Shown: positions 1 through 12,183, counted from the stretch's first letter. The stretch: 64,000 bases of DNA from Paragyromitra xinjiangensis (GCA_038503065.1 JBCAMK010000001.1:496001-560000), one strand, 5' to 3'. Notes: generated by a model not told the origin, from the sequence alone. Numbers and translations: made by a program.

Positions 1-3000
1 ATCCAGGCTTTGGATTGGCGCCAGTGTTCGAAGAGTACAGCCCTCCCAACATATCCCTCACCCGCTTTCAAGACGACGTCAAGGCCGATATCGAACGATA
101 TATCTCCCACGAATTGCAAGATTTCAAGAGTATCAGGAGCAAGGGTGACAACGGTAGAGAAGAACGTATAAAGGAGAGAATAAAGACGACCATTCTAAGC
201 CAGGCAGGGGGTATGTTTCTGTATGCTTCTTTGGCATGGACAACGTTCAAGGATTGGGACGACGAATGGAACGAGATAGGTGTGGAAGCTCGCTTCGATA
301 AGCTTAAAGCCCTGGGCGCGGAGCGCGTGGGGACCGGAACGACAGAAACATTATACGATCTTTACCTGAAAATTCTGAAGATGCTTTCTGGGGGTAGTCA
401 ACGCCTCGAAACCAATGCAAAGAAACTTTTCAAGTGGCTAGTTACTGCTCGTACGCCTTTAACCCTGGAAGAATTGCGAATCGCATATGCCCTTGAGTCT
501 GGGCATGACTCTAAGGCTTCTATGGAGAAATCTGTCAGCATGGGCGACTTTAGAGACGTTCTCAAAAAAAATTGCGGCGCCCTGGTCAGGATCATGGAAG
601 CAAGCCAGACGGTCCACTTAGTCCATCAGTCCATCAAAGAGTTTTTTCTGGAGGCCAACGACCACCCATTCAGCTTTAGTCGTACCAATGCCGAACTCGA
701 TATCTCTTCGGCTTGTCTCACATATCTCTCCTTCAAAGACCTTTCAAATACTTCCTTAGGTGAAAAACCCGAAACCGGAATGTACGAAAATGATTTTCGG
801 CTCATTAAAGAATACCCATTCTTGAAATACGCGGTAATCCACTGGTCTCACCATGCTGCTCAGGTGCAGGATAATCCGAGCTTGTGGAACAATTTTGTTT
901 CTTGGACAAGTTCAAACAATCTCACCGTTTACATTCGAATATTTTGGTACTTCAAAGGAAGAGACGACCCTCCACAAAATGCAACACCCATGCACGTCTT
1001 ATGTTACCTGGGTCTGGAAAAACTAGTCGGGAAAGCGCTCTCTCTGCAAATATCAGGCAACGTAGGAGGCGAAACTTACTTAGAGTGGGCTGTGGTGAGT
1101 GACTGTGATACGGTTGGGCGGACTCCGTTGCACTGGGCTGCAGTAAATGGCCACGACAAAGTGGTGAAGTTGCTGCTGGAGAAAAAGGCGGACCCGCATC
1201 CAAGGGATAATTTCAACCTTACGCCTATGGAATTAGCGATAGACTTCGGGAACATCGGAGTTGTCATCTTGTTGATGGGAGATAAGAGATGCGAGGAGCA
1301 TAGCGGCGAGTGGATGGAAATGGCCGCCACTAGTGGTCATAAAGAGTTGGTTGAGTTCCTACTGAAACGCGGCGCAGACGTAAACGCATTGTCCCCGAAC
1401 AGCGAATACGGTTCAGCTCTTCACGCAGCAGCTTACGAAGGCTATCTAGAGGTTGTAGAGCTGCTACTAGCGAACCACGCAGACTCTAATAGCTATAGCT
1501 CTAAACATGGTACCCCGTTGCAAGCCGCAATATATCACGGGCACCGTGATATTACAGAGCTTTTGATAAACCACGGCGCCGACGTAAATGGCAAAGCCGG
1601 GATCCATGGAACTGCGCTACAATCAGCAGCTCGAAGAGATCCTCGAAGAGGATATAAAGAAATTGTCAAGATTTTGATAGAAAGGGGAGCGGATGTTAAT
1701 GCTAAGGGCGATCATCTCGGAAGTGCTTTATATGCCGCGGAGAACGCAGGGCATACAGGCGTTCAGATGATATTGAAGGATTTTGGTGCACATTCGGTTA
1801 GGCCTACTCTTGAGCGACGGCGGAGCGAACTAGATGATAGCTCTGAACACGTATTAACCCTCATATTAAAGGAGATCAAGAAGGGGCGACAGTCAGGAAT
1901 AGAAAAAAAGTTGGAAGGAGTCAAAGCCGACGTGATAGAAGCAGTCCTCTCCCGAAACGAGAAAAAATTAGACTGGTATCTAGGTATTACCACTCGAGGT
2001 TTGAAGCTATTGATAAAGTTTGAGCGTGGAAGCATTCTAGAATATGCGGCGGATAGTGGGATGACTATACTACAGGAGGCAGTTGCGAACTATCCAGAGG
2101 GCGTGGAGATAATATCAAGACGTATAATAAAAGTACTACTCGCAGCAATCAACGAAGGGAGGGCACCAGTTGTCCAGATATTTCTCCTAGGATGCGCTAA
2201 GAGCCTCAAACCTCTTTTTGACGACGAAAGATACATCGACATGAAAAACCGGTTCTATGGTGTAAACACAGCATACATATACATTTGCGAGACTGGAAAT
2301 CAGGAACTAATCGAAATGTTCGCGGGGATTTGGGTCGAGGAAGTTGAGAGTTTGATGAAAAAAGTATTTGAGAAATATTTGGTCGAGGTTATGGACACAT
2401 TCGCCAATAGATGGGTACAAGCAGTTCAGAGACGAGACGAAAAAGTAGCCATGTCAATCGGAAAGGCTAGTATCGAATTTTTGTTGGCAGGAGTTAGGAA
2501 CCAGAAACAAGAAGTTGTTGAGTATTTCACGCCCCTCTTCATAGTGAATATGCAAAAAATTCTTGATTCTGGGCAGTCCAATAATATCAAATGGCTACAT
2601 GACGGAGGGCGATTAGCCTTCAAGACAGTTGTTCAGAAGCAGGATGAAGAGGTGGTAACGAATATAGTGAAAGTTGGGGTGGAAATTTTTCTCGCTATAG
2701 CGCAACATACCCCGGAGCAAAACCACAGTCGAGTACGATCGATAATCTTGGATCCAAGTACGAAGTTCCTGAAAGAAATCGAGCGTGTTGGCCTTCTAGG
2801 AAAAGCGGAAGAAACTGTCAAAAAAATAGCCCATAAAAAATTAAAGGACTGCGAAGACAAAAAGCAACTCTGGAAACTAGAAGAACAATTCTTAGAATTC
2901 CTTAGCGCGATTTCAGAGGCAAGGGAAGCAGACCTACGGATATCAACGACGATGAGTAATATCAGAAATGCGATAAAAATGTTAGCGATGGACGCTGCCA

Positions 3001-3014
3001 AGCGAATACAGTAA
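1..3014 (+). CDS. NACHT-ankyrin NLR-like protein, 5' truncated by window edge
   Basis: The reading frame is open from the first bases with no ATG at its left end, so the gene starts upstream. About 1000 residues are visible. Residues 1-100 resemble the segment just after a NACHT ATPase, including a GMFLYASL-type helix. Residues 100-330 look like the winged-helix linker of fungal STAND proteins. From about 365 to 605 there are six or seven ankyrin repeats (TPLHWAA, GADVNA, ALHAAAYEGYLEVVELLL). The last 390 residues are charged, helical and not ankyrin-like; I do not recognise them. By family knowledge such proteins are intracellular sensors in heterokaryon incompatibility or innate immunity. 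The N-terminal effector domain lies outside the window, so its class is unknown. The stop is TAA at 3012-3014. Confidence 0.85.
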   Translation, partial: PGFGLAPVFEEYSPPNISLTRFQDDVKADIERYISHELQDFKSIRSKGDNGREERIKERIKTTILSQAGGMFLYASLAWTTFKDWDDEWNEIGVEARFDKLKALGAERVGTGTTETLYDLYLKILKMLSGGSQRLETNAKKLFKWLVTARTPLTLEELRIAYALESGHDSKASMEKSVSMGDFRDVLKKNCGALVRIMEASQTVHLVHQSIKEFFLEANDHPFSFSRTNAELDISSACLTYLSFKDLSNTSLGEKPETGMYENDFRLIKEYPFLKYAVIHWSHHAAQVQDNPSLWNNFVSWTSSNNLTVYIRIFWYFKGRDDPPQNATPMHVLCYLGLEKLVGKALSLQISGNVGGETYLEWAVVSDCDTVGRTPLHWAAVNGHDKVVKLLLEKKADPHPRDNFNLTPMELAIDFGNIGVVILLMGDKRCEEHSGEWMEMAATSGHKELVEFLLKRGADVNALSPNSEYGSALHAAAYEGYLEVVELLLANHADSNSYSSKHGTPLQAAIYHGHRDITELLINHGADVNGKAGIHGTALQSAARRDPRRGYKEIVKILIERGADVNAKGDHLGSALYAAENAGHTGVQMILKDFGAHSVRPTLERRRSELDDSSEHVLTLILKEIKKGRQSGIEKKLEGVKADVIEAVLSRNEKKLDWYLGITTRGLKLLIKFERGSILEYAADSGMTILQEAVANYPEGVEIISRRIIKVLLAAINEGRAPVVQIFLLGCAKSLKPLFDDERYIDMKNRFYGVNTAYIYICETGNQELIEMFAGIWVEEVESLMKKVFEKYLVEVMDTFANRWVQAVQRRDEKVAMSIGKASIEFLLAGVRNQKQEVVEYFTPLFIVNMQKILDSGQSNNIKWLHDGGRLAFKTVVQKQDEEVVTNIVKVGVEIFLAIAQHTPEQNHSRVRSIILDPSTKFLKEIERVGLLGKAEETVKKIAHKKLKDCEDKKQLWKLEEQFLEFLSAISEAREADLRISTTMSNIRNAIKMLAMDAAKRIQ

Positions 3015-3720
3015 TAATGATTTATTATTTCACAGATGGGTGAATGGCATATAGTACAGGTACTACCCCCTGAAACTATGGTAGATCTCCACTTGTTCAC
3101 TGCCGAACCACACCCCAGAAACATGGGAGGCCCCGGTACCTGATGGCCCCCCTACACAACTATACGAGCGACGGTATTTCCCACGCATTGGTTCGCTCCT
3201 CCCAAGTCCCGTGTCAGCCCACGATTTGCCTCATCGCCTTCACACCATACAGTCTCACTTGGAAATCAGCTCAAATACTGTGTCATTCAGATCTTGCCGG
3301 AAGATAAGGTAGCAGCGGAAGGAAGTGCAAGGACTCGCAGCGCAAGAGAAGGGTTTCAAATTCTTATTAATTTTCTTTCAAATTATCAGGACAAGAGTCA
3401 CTTCACCTTTTAATTTACCCTTCATGTAATTTCTCTCTTTAATTTCTTAACCTAGCCACACTTTTTTAAAGAGAGAGCGCAGAGTTATAATGGGGATATG
3501 GGGATCGATATCTGGATCAATGGAAGAATAGGAAAAAGAGAGGAAAGAAGGTGAAAAGAAAGGGGTTTTTTGAAATTTTTATGTCATTATATTGGGTATG
3601 TTTTCTTATGTTACGGGTTGGTTTTATATTGGTTATGTTTCTTACATTTATGGTTTTGGGCCCGCCACCTGTTTTTGTGTGTGCCGCCATAGCCCAAAGG
3701 GCTGGATGCGTGTATGAATT

Positions 3721-3746
3721 ATCAATCAATCAATCAATCAATCAAT
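3721..3746. repeat. ATCA tetranucleotide microsatellite
   Basis: Six and a half tandem ATCA units in AT-rich intergenic DNA. It is a likely length-polymorphic marker. Confidence 0.9.
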
Positions 3747-3860
3747 GAACCCTTTTTGAAAATCCATTGAGCTGTATATTTTCCCTACGGTTTTCTCGCT
3801 AATATAAAGGCCTAATCGATTACACAAGTTCTAATCCAGTCTAGGCCAAGGGCTTAATGA

Positions 3861-4739
3861 TACAGCTCAATCGCCCTATAAGGGTTCGCCCTATCCCTTC
3901 GTCCGTAGCAACGCTGTATCTGGCCTGTACAGGCCACAAGAGAAAATTACCGGCTTGTAACTCAACGAGATTTTAATTAATAAACTTAAATCCTTGATTG
4001 GAGGTAGATGTGTATATACTAGTTATGACTAACATGTTAAAATCAAAATTTCTTGTCTGTTGCTCTAATAAATTGATATGGCCATAACTGCAATTTTGGC
4101 CCTGAAAATGACCCTCAATTTTATTCTCAAAAATTTCTAGCAGGAATTGCAATAGGGACTCCACAATTTTTCCATGATATATTTTGATGATTTATATTAA
4201 ATTTATGATAACCTCGTATTTTTAGACTTTGCTGAGGTACACTTCTGTTGTGTCAAAAATTTGGGTTTTTGGTGGTTTTCGCATTTTCCAGTAATTTTTG
4301 ATGGTCTTGGCAACAGTTTGGTAGCAGATTCAGTGGGTGCAGGACTCAATTTGGCTGTTCTGTTTGCTTGATGCATTTTCTCCACCACCAATAGTCCTAA
4401 TATTACAATTATTCTATAGCCTAGGTATTTGCTATCGCTGAGGGTGGTGCTCACTTCTCTAGTAATTTTGTCAGCTTTTAAAACATTTGGTTGTTGTTAA
4501 ATTGGCTAGGTTTAGTCTCCAGAGCCACCCCACATATTATTTACAAGTAACTGATAGATTAGACTAATTAATCTAAATATTTAATATTATTTTCTCCAGA
4601 TAATCAAGTCCTATGTGCCCAAATTTCAGATTACTTATGATACTTCTGATTGCTTGAGAGGTTGAGGTGTATCATAAAGGTACCCGTTGCTACAGCAAAA
4701 GTTGTGCTACGGTCGAAGGGATAGGGAGATTGAACTGTA
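3861..4739. mobile_element. TA-flanked TIR element A, non-autonomous (MITE-like)
   Basis: The left end reads TACAGCTCAATCGCCCTAT at 3861. The right end, reverse-complemented from 4739, reads TACAGTTCAATCTCCCTAT. Similarity continues inside both ends in a block around CCCTTCG(T/A)CCGTAGCA. The left end carries an extra AAGGGTTCGCCCTAT-type unit. The roughly 880-bp interior has no transposase frame. TA at both ends fits insertion of the Tc1/mariner/pogo type; that superfamily assignment is inferred from TIR layout only. Confidence 0.6.
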
Positions 4740-5274
4740 CTCGAGTTTCTTGTCCAACAAAACGAACCAAACTTCTCGCTGGGAGGCCCAAAACCCTACT
4801 CAAATTCGTCCCAACTTTTCACCGCTGAAACATACATGTACAGTATGTATCTATTACTGCACGTGCGTAGACAGTCGCGCATACGGGTCAGTCACTCACT
4901 TTTATGTATCTTAGGCCACTACCTGATCCGTAGGCCTGATAAACATGAGCTTGTGAAGATATCCCGTTGATCGCTAGTCTCGTGCCCAGCTCCACCGCGC
5001 AGCAGCCATAGGTAGTAGGTGATGGTCACGAGCCTACATGTAGTTGGTCACCCCTATTTCAGCATAGTAAAACATCTTTTGCTAACCACATTTTTGCGAA
5101 AAAAATCGAGTGACCCCGATGCGCGACTGTTTACGCACGCGCAGTATTAAGGGTAATTAAGGTATGCTTTTAACTTTTTTAAGTGAGGGTTTTAGAGGTA
5201 CTGCTCCTATATGGTTGGCTATGTGGGTCACAAGCTACAGGCAGGTAGGGCTCGGGGCTCGGAACATTTCCTTG

Positions 5275-5894
5275 TATAGTCGACTCGCCCTATAAGGATA
5301 TTTGCCTTATAAGGGTATTGAGTTTGGTCTAGGCTTTTTCTATATGTAAAAATAGTGATATCGTTCTATAATCATATCTTTAGATTCTGAAAAAAATTAG
5401 CATGGGTACAGTTCAATCTCCCTATAAGGGTTCGCTCTGGACCAAAATATATACCCTTATAGAGGAGATACCCTTACAACCAGCTGTATGATACCCGTGA
5501 ATAGACATCAGGGCCGCCAAGCACACCCTTATAGAGCGATTACCCTTATAGGGCGAACCCTTATAGGGCGATTGAGCTGTATTGCTATAGGAAACGTAGG
5601 GTCAGGGCTACTTTCACAGGAAAAACACCTGAAATGATGGGTAATCAAACACAGAAAGAGATCAAGATGTTTCTTTAACAATGTCCAAGAGAATCTGCTG
5701 CCATCACTAGGCTGAGGAAGTAACTACATGTATGCATCAGGCAGTCATAGCGCTAGTGGATATATGTAGCAAGTGGGAAAGGTCGATGTAGCAAGCACTC
5801 ATGAGAAGTCACTAGAATTACCTATAACGATATATGCCCTATAAGGATATGCAATAGCGACATTTCCATATCCTTATAGCCAGATTCGACTGTA
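5275..5894. mobile_element. TIR element C, host of nested element B
   Basis: The left end (TATAGTCGACTCGCCCTATA, 5275) matches the reverse complement of the right end (TACAGTCGAATCTGGCTATA, ending 5894). CCTATAAGGATAT-like motifs follow on both sides. The right end also carries a small hairpin (5836-5879). Element B (5407-5581) lies inside, so C probably inserted first. No coding sequence is seen. Confidence 0.5.
5407..5581. mobile_element. TIR element B, 175 bp
   Basis: The ends are TACAGTTCAATCTCCCTATA at 5407 and, on the reverse strand from 5581, TACAGCTCAATCGCCCTATA. The match runs about 30 bp. The right arm also perfectly matches 34 bp of the left end of element A (3861-3894 versus 5548-5581). 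TATAAGGG-type units repeat several times. The element is too short to code for a protein. Confidence 0.6.
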
Positions 5895-6506
5895 TTCGTT
5901 ATACTACGTACCACATGTACATGCACTCTTTATTCTATCGTGATCACAAAATATCACTCACCCTATCATTCATAGCCCAGCGTTCTAGCCAATGGCTGCG
6001 ATCAAGAAAACGTTCACACAAGTCCGATCCCTAATTCCTGGAAGGATTCTAGCAGCTTTGTATAGTTTCCGTGGGTTAGTTCTAGATATATAGTAGAACC
6101 CCGTTTTCGCGGGATAGATACTGACCCGACTAGAGCTGGCCAAGCCTTGCCAAGGCACCGGGAACCAAGCTTCAACCTCAACGCCGAAATTTTTTCCAGA
6201 TTCTTGATTTCGTCGGAATAGATATCCAGCGGAAAGGAAAAAATCTGGTGATATTGGGTCCACATGTGACGTCACTAACTCGGGACTGCTACCGTTGACT
6301 ACGCATGACAAGTGGCTTTTGCCCCTCTCCGTGATGCCCCTCCTCAGAGCCGCATACGATATGTGGCTGACGTCTTTACTAGTTTTCTTGCTCATCAGGA
6401 ATAGTTTCTTCCCCCCTGTACCTGGTGTGTTATCGTTGTAAATACCGTTCTCATATCTCATACAAATACTCGCAATTGCACATGTCTAGAATATATTTCC
6501 TCTGTC

Positions 6507-9500
6507 ATGCGCTGCCTGTCCTCGGGATCACGTCGCCTGCTGTCTGGTCATTCTCTTTGTGCACCACACCTGCTCCGTCGTAGAAACCCATATACTCGAC
6601 TCGCTTCTTCCTCTATTCCAGCTTCATCGCGAACGCCTCACTCTAAATTCTCGGCCATGCAGAATTCAACAAAGATCGGCCTCGGGGCTCTAGTTACAGC
6701 CACTGTCCTCGTTACTTTCTACCAGACCCATGCTCGTCGAAAACGTTCCTTGAACTCTGGAACTCTCCACTGCGATAACGAGACTGAGTTCCCACCACTT
6801 GCAAAGGTGACTAAGGAAGTGAACAAACAGCTAGCGGCAGAGCAACAAGCCACCAAAGATCTCCCCGAAACCGTTGCAGAGGAAGACAAACGAATCAGAG
6901 ACGTCAATATCGTTGCTCAAAAACCAGACCATGAGAACCAGAAACACGCATTAACGGACCACAATTGGCTCAACTTCTCCGACAAGCTACTAACCGCAAA
7001 GGAATCCATCCTCTCAATCGAGTGGGGCAAACTTACCAACCTCACCAGCGTTTTCCCCGATTGGGCTATTGGACTGCCAGAATGGATCACGAAACTCCAG
7101 CGAGAACTCAACATGGAGCCTGGATCACTAGCAGACGAGATCTGGAACGAGGCGAAGGATCCAAATTTTAATCCAGAGGTAGAATGGGATGCACGTGTAA
7201 GACAAGGGACCGAGCTATGCGATGAGGAAAAGGCGTTCCTGCAACGACGGAAAAAATACACCAAAAAAGCACTCGCCAAATACCTAGAAATCCCCGAGGG
7301 CGAAATCCATGACGACGATGTACCAGTCATTGCAATCACAGGTTCAGGTGGAGGGCTCAGGGCTATGGTAGCTGGCACGGGGTCGTACCAGGCATTGACG
7401 AGAGCAGGACTGTACGACTGTGCAACATACACAGCTGGTGTATCTGGAAGTTGCTGGCTACAGTCGCTCTATCTCACGTCCATCGGCGGCTGTTCTTTCG
7501 AGAGGGTGTTACAGCATCTGAAAGATCGTATTTGCGTTCATATTGCATATCCGCCTAAAGCTCTGGAACTTCTCACATCCGCACCGATTAATAAGTATCT
7601 CCTCCGCGGAGTTGTGGAGCGGCTGAGAACGGGATATTCTTCTTTTGGGCTTGTAGACCTGTATGGGCTGCTCTTGGGTGCGAGACTTCTAGTTCCATCG
7701 AATGAGTTGGATGTGCATGATGAGGACTTGAAATTGAGTAACCAGAAAAGATACATTGAAAACGGGGAGCAACCGTTACCGATATACACAGCCGTCAGAC
7801 ACGAAATTCCTTTTATCGGCGGCGAGAATGAGAAGGGTGAAGTCATCCCTGAAGAAACCAAGGAGCTAGCCAGCAAAGCCGGTGAATCATGGTTCCAGTG
7901 GTTCGAGGCTACACCCTACGAGCTATTCTGTGAAGATCTTGAAGGTACATAATCACACCGATTGACATTTCATGATTCGAATGTCTTAAAATTATCATTA
8001 TTGACGCAACGCGTGCTTTTAGCTGGTATTCCAACTTGGGCGATGGGCAGGCGCTTCGAGAACGGCGTCAATATCGAACGCGAAGTACCGGAGATGAAAC
8101 TGCCGTTACTATTTGGTATTTTTGGCTCTGCGTTTTGTGCAACATTGAGCCATTACTATGCCGAGATCCGTCCATTCGTTACCTCCATCAGTCTCTTTTT
8201 GACTCTGGATAAGATGGTACTGGACAGAAATGATAATCTTTCAAAGGTGCATCCTATCGATCCGGCCCCGATGCCAAATTTTGTAAAGGGGCTGAAAGAT
8301 TCACTTCCTCACACTTGCCCAGAGTCATTATGGGATTCAGAAAGCATAAAATTGATGGTTTGTAAAACATGTTTTATTTACTCTGACGCACGAATCACCT
8401 TCTAATGCACAGGCATCAGGACGCCGGAATGAGCAACAACCTTGCTTGTTACCCCCTCCTTCGCCGCGGCCGTAACGTTGATATCCTCCTCGCGTTTGAT
8501 TCCTCAGCCGACATTCAAACTGCCAACTGGCTCGGCTTCGCCGAAGGTTACGCCAAGCAGCGAAAAATTCAAGGCTGGCCCGTCTCTATCGGCTGGCCGA
8601 AAGAGGATACACCCGATGAAAATCTCCAAGAGCTCGAAGACGCACAAGCTCATTCGGCAACAGAAGCTACCGAGAAGCTCGAGGAAGCAAAACGGGAAGA
8701 TGAGGAGACCGAAGCAAGCAAATCCATCACCCAGCGAAAAGTTGAGCAGAAGAAGAAGAGCGCGCTAGGATACTGCACGGTTTGGGTCGGGAGTAAGGAA
8801 GAGAAGAGTACCGATGAGGAACCCCCACCAAGTAAAGCGGTGGAGGAGGATTGGGAGTTGATGAAGCCAGATGCGGGTATGTAGATCTCCTTTCTTAGAC
8901 CCCGCGCTCAGCTATTTTCTTATCGCGGTTTGGTCACGAGCTTGTGTCATCGAGATTCGTTGACGTGTGCGGGGTCTTGTGGTGGCATGTATCATGCAAT
9001 TTTGGTCGCTCCTATAGTGTCATTGGTCTACAGACTCTAGTTGCCTCTGATTCGAGGAAAAATGCACCTGTAGCAACCAACTTGCAAATAACCGATAGGG
9101 CTGACTGACAGGAATTTGATATACAGGGATTACGGTAGCTTATTTTCCACTTATTCCCAACGAGAAGGTACCCGGTGTTGAACCTGAGATATCGCCCTAT
9201 CTGTCGACGTGGAATTTCGAGGTGAGTTGTTTCGTTTGGTTCTTGACATCCATGCTTCCCGTAAGGAATCGAAGATTCCAGGGTCGGTTGCTGCATTTGG
9301 TGTGGATCGCGGTAGGGTTGGGGGAAAGTAATCCGAAAACATTCTGACGGCTAGATCTTGTGAGGTGCAGTGGACGCCAGAACAGGTCGACCAGACTGTC
9401 GCACTTGCGAATGCGAATTTCGAGGAAAGTACAGATAAGGTTAAGAGAACGGTTATGGCTGTGTATGAAAGAAAGAAGAAGCTGAGGTTAGAGAGAGAGG

Positions 9501-9589
9501 GGAAAGAGTCAGACAAGAGAAGTGGGGCGGAGGAGGATGCTCATGAGGAGATTAGGAGACGGCACGGGATTCACGATCATTTTACGTGA
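6507..9589 (+). CDS. plaA: Cytosolic phospholipase A2-like lipase, mitochondrial type (PlaA-like)
   Basis: CDS join(6507..7944, 8023..8357, 8420..8876, 9127..9221, 9371..9589), 847 aa. All junctions keep frame and restore family sequence (EDLE/AGIPTWAMGRRF, KLM/DAGMSNNL, DAG/ITVAYFPLI, TWNFE/WTPEQVD). The cPLA2/lysophospholipase catalytic domain has the oxyanion SGGGLR at 280-285, nucleophile Ser313 in GVSGS and catalytic Asp592 in DAGMSNNL. It hydrolyses acyl esters of glycerophospholipids. The N-terminus is Arg/Ser-rich, followed by a hydrophobic segment (about 57-73) and a basic stretch, which fits mitochondrial targeting with a membrane anchor. An Aspergillus cPLA2-like protein of this type (PlaA) is reported from mitochondria. 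No C2 domain is seen. A second in-frame ATG lies at 6657. A charged insert (about 655-735) precedes the last catalytic-domain strand. Confidence 0.9.
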
Positions 9590-12183
9590 TGTGTGTGATG
9601 TGGAGATGAAGTGTGATTTTGTGATGGAGTTCTCCAATTTGATCTAGGAGGCTTTTCTACGATTAGACTGAGTATTCGTTATTTACATAATAGTTCGGGT
9701 TAGATTTACCTTTCTTTCTTCTTCTTCTCTTGGGAAAGCGTTTTTATTTGTTACTCTATAGTACTGCATAGAGCATAGTACATATCGGTACCTACCGACA
9801 GGTAATACGGACCAATCTGAGTGCCAGGGGGGTGTTACCAGATGGGGTTTATATTTTCTATCGCTTACCATTGTTGGATCAATGCATGAGAGAAATATGC
9901 AGGCAACACATGCGGTCGAGAAGTGAGTGATGTGGTGTGAAGAGCAAGCGCCAAGTGCAGAGAGACTTCTGCAATCATGGCACCAGCATCCTTGTTCAGC
10001 ACGTTCTCAACCGTCAATGGCCGATCGTACAAGCACTTATCCCAGGGTATATTTTAAACAGCGGATTCCATAACTGTAGCTTCCGAGTGGGCCGACGGCC
10101 GGCGGAGACCACGAGTCTGAGTGTGTTGTTTGGGGGTGGTCCCGAGGCTTGAGTAAACGCGTTGATCTGGAGATCGTAAACCTTCCGCCTGGGGGGTGAG
10201 ACGTTTTCGATGTACAATCAGAGACTTCCAAAACCCAGCAGGCTGGCAGCAGCCGTTCTACTGGCTACGCATCACCGGACCATGCCATTCTTTCTGGAAC
10301 ATAAAAAACATTACAGTTACAACGGGAGGTTGCCGGTTATCGTTGTATGAATAGAAAAAGAAAAGGGCCGGAGAGAATGTGAAAAATGACGAAGTCCTGG
10401 GGTCGTGCCGTTTCCGAATCCGTGGTAAATACATAGAATACAGCCAGAGTGTGAATGGCTACACCAGCCTAAGTATTATTCCCCCTTTTCGTCAACGTCT
10501 CGCCATTGCATCGCAATAGCAGACGCGATATAGGGCAATGGGAGGGGTGGGGGAGACCAGCATGCTGGGGACTGGTTGATTGCTTGATTTCTTTGCGGTG
10601 CCCGCCGGCCACGCCACGCCACGAGTGTTCCAGATGGGAACTCAGACCCAATCCCTGCGTCTGTAGGCTGAATCACCATCAGGGTCGCTTACCGATGCTG
10701 GAAACGTGCTAGGTCCACTTCAGCCGCAGCGGAAACATAATCGTGGGGAGCGATCTGCGCCCGTTCGAGGGGCTGTGAGCGAGCGAGTGGTGAGGCACAC
10801 ATTTAGCGGTGGCTTGGGGATTTATCCTTCTGCTGCTGTTGTTTGTTGGTGGCATTTTGTCGCCTATCTTGTGTCCTCCGCGGCCGCTCATAGGTGCATC
10901 CCAAACTTGGCTCTTGGGTGGTTCTTGGAGGGCAGTCCGGTTGGTTTGGCGATGCGCTCCAGCCAACCTGGTCGCGTGTGCGGATGCCTGTTTTACTTTG
11001 TTTCTCTGTTTACTATTATTATTGTTTGCCTGCCTCTTTACCACCTTTCTGTGTGCCATCCTTGCCTGTCACTTTCCACTCTTCTCGACATTCTAGGTAT
11101 AAAACATGCGCCTCCCGTCCCTCTCAGCAAGAAGCAGCACCAGCAGCACCAACATACGTCACATCGTGGTACCCATTTTTCTCCTTATTCCCGCATATAT
11201 CTACATACGTTCCCGATCAATTTTCTCGGATTCTTACTGGCAAACCTGGTAGGAAAGTCACAGACCCAGAGAAAATCGACTGGTGTGATCTTATTCTTTG
11301 ATCCAGCATCGAGACCCCCCTCCCATTGAACTTGCTCTTACCCGTGCTCGGGTTGCTATATTTGTTCTGCCCACATAGAACGGCTCGGTGCCTAGTCCCG
11401 AACAGAAGCCCAGGGGTCCAAGCGAGTGGATCTGGGTCTCTCGTACCGAAGGAGAAAAATCAGAGTTTGCCCTGATTTGGAGATTCACAACGAGGTTGGG
11501 CCCAGTGAGGAAAATCAGGGGATATTCGGCACCGGAAGAAGGGAAGAAGGGCTGAGAAAGGGCTCACGGGCTATCTATGTCTGGCACAAGTGTATTGTGC
11601 ACAGTACAGTTCGGGTGCGTTATTGTGCACGGTGCACGATCCAACCTAGACGGAATCTCGTTACAGGCGTGGTGTTGGTGTTGAGTTGGCAGTAAGGCCC
11701 TTGCTCGAATCCAAGATAGGTAGAGCCGCTCTCTACTTTTTGCTTCATCGTCTGGAACTGTGTCTCGAGAAAGAAAAGCTTTCGTCCAGAAGGAGACTTT
11801 GATTGAATACGTGTGTGCACTGCTACGGATTCCGTTTCCGTCCCCGCTATCGTATTCCTCCCCCCCCGCCCGCTCCTGCTTGCCCCTGTTTTAAAGAGTC
11901 GGTGTGTCCCTCGGCGTCCCGATTTCGGCCAGGGTACTTGAGAGACTTCTTCACCTGCAGTGCTGTTGCGAATTCTCACTCCACCCAAGACAAGTCCTCC
12001 TGCTACTTATACCATACATACCGTCAGTACACATATATGTGCGTACGGAGATACATACCTACACCGAGCCAGCGGTCGCAGCACACGGATCATACATAAG
12101 AGAAGGGAAGAGAAGAGAAAGAAAAAAAAAAAATACGCATTACTCAAATACTACATAGAACAAACTAGGACCGTTCGTTAATC
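9590..12183. other. Long intergenic region and probable leader of the cyclin-like gene
   Basis: No conserved coding sequence is seen in 2.6 kb. TATAAAA lies at 11098-11104. Downstream of it the plus strand becomes C/T- and CA-rich, which suits a long 5' leader running about 1 kb to 12184. Several short upstream ATG frames occur in this leader. Confidence 0.45.
11098..11104 (+). promoter_or_regulatory. Candidate TATA box of the cyclin-like gene
   Basis: TATAAAA follows a pyrimidine-rich stretch and precedes C/A-rich leader-like sequence. It is 1.08 kb upstream of the coding start, so it implies a long leader or a 5' UTR intron. This is inferred from position and composition only. Confidence 0.35.

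Larger units (their letters stand above)
3015..6506. other. Gene-free AT-rich intergenic region with TIR elements
   Basis: I see no spliceable conserved coding sequence here. It holds an ATCA microsatellite (3721-3746), nested TA-flanked inverted-repeat elements (3861-5894) and the promoter of the downstream lipase. Short open frames, such as a 158-codon minus-strand one at 5985-6461, lack recognisable sequence. Confidence 0.6.

Noticed and set aside
5985..6461. 158-codon minus-strand open frame upstream of the lipase gene
   Set aside because: No recognisable motifs, low-complexity composition, and it sits in the lipase promoter.
10706..11329. 207-codon plus-strand open frame with hydrophobic stretches
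   Set aside because: Overlaps other equally long frames in a GC-richer leader region. Sequence is unlike a protein family, and the TATA motif lies inside it.
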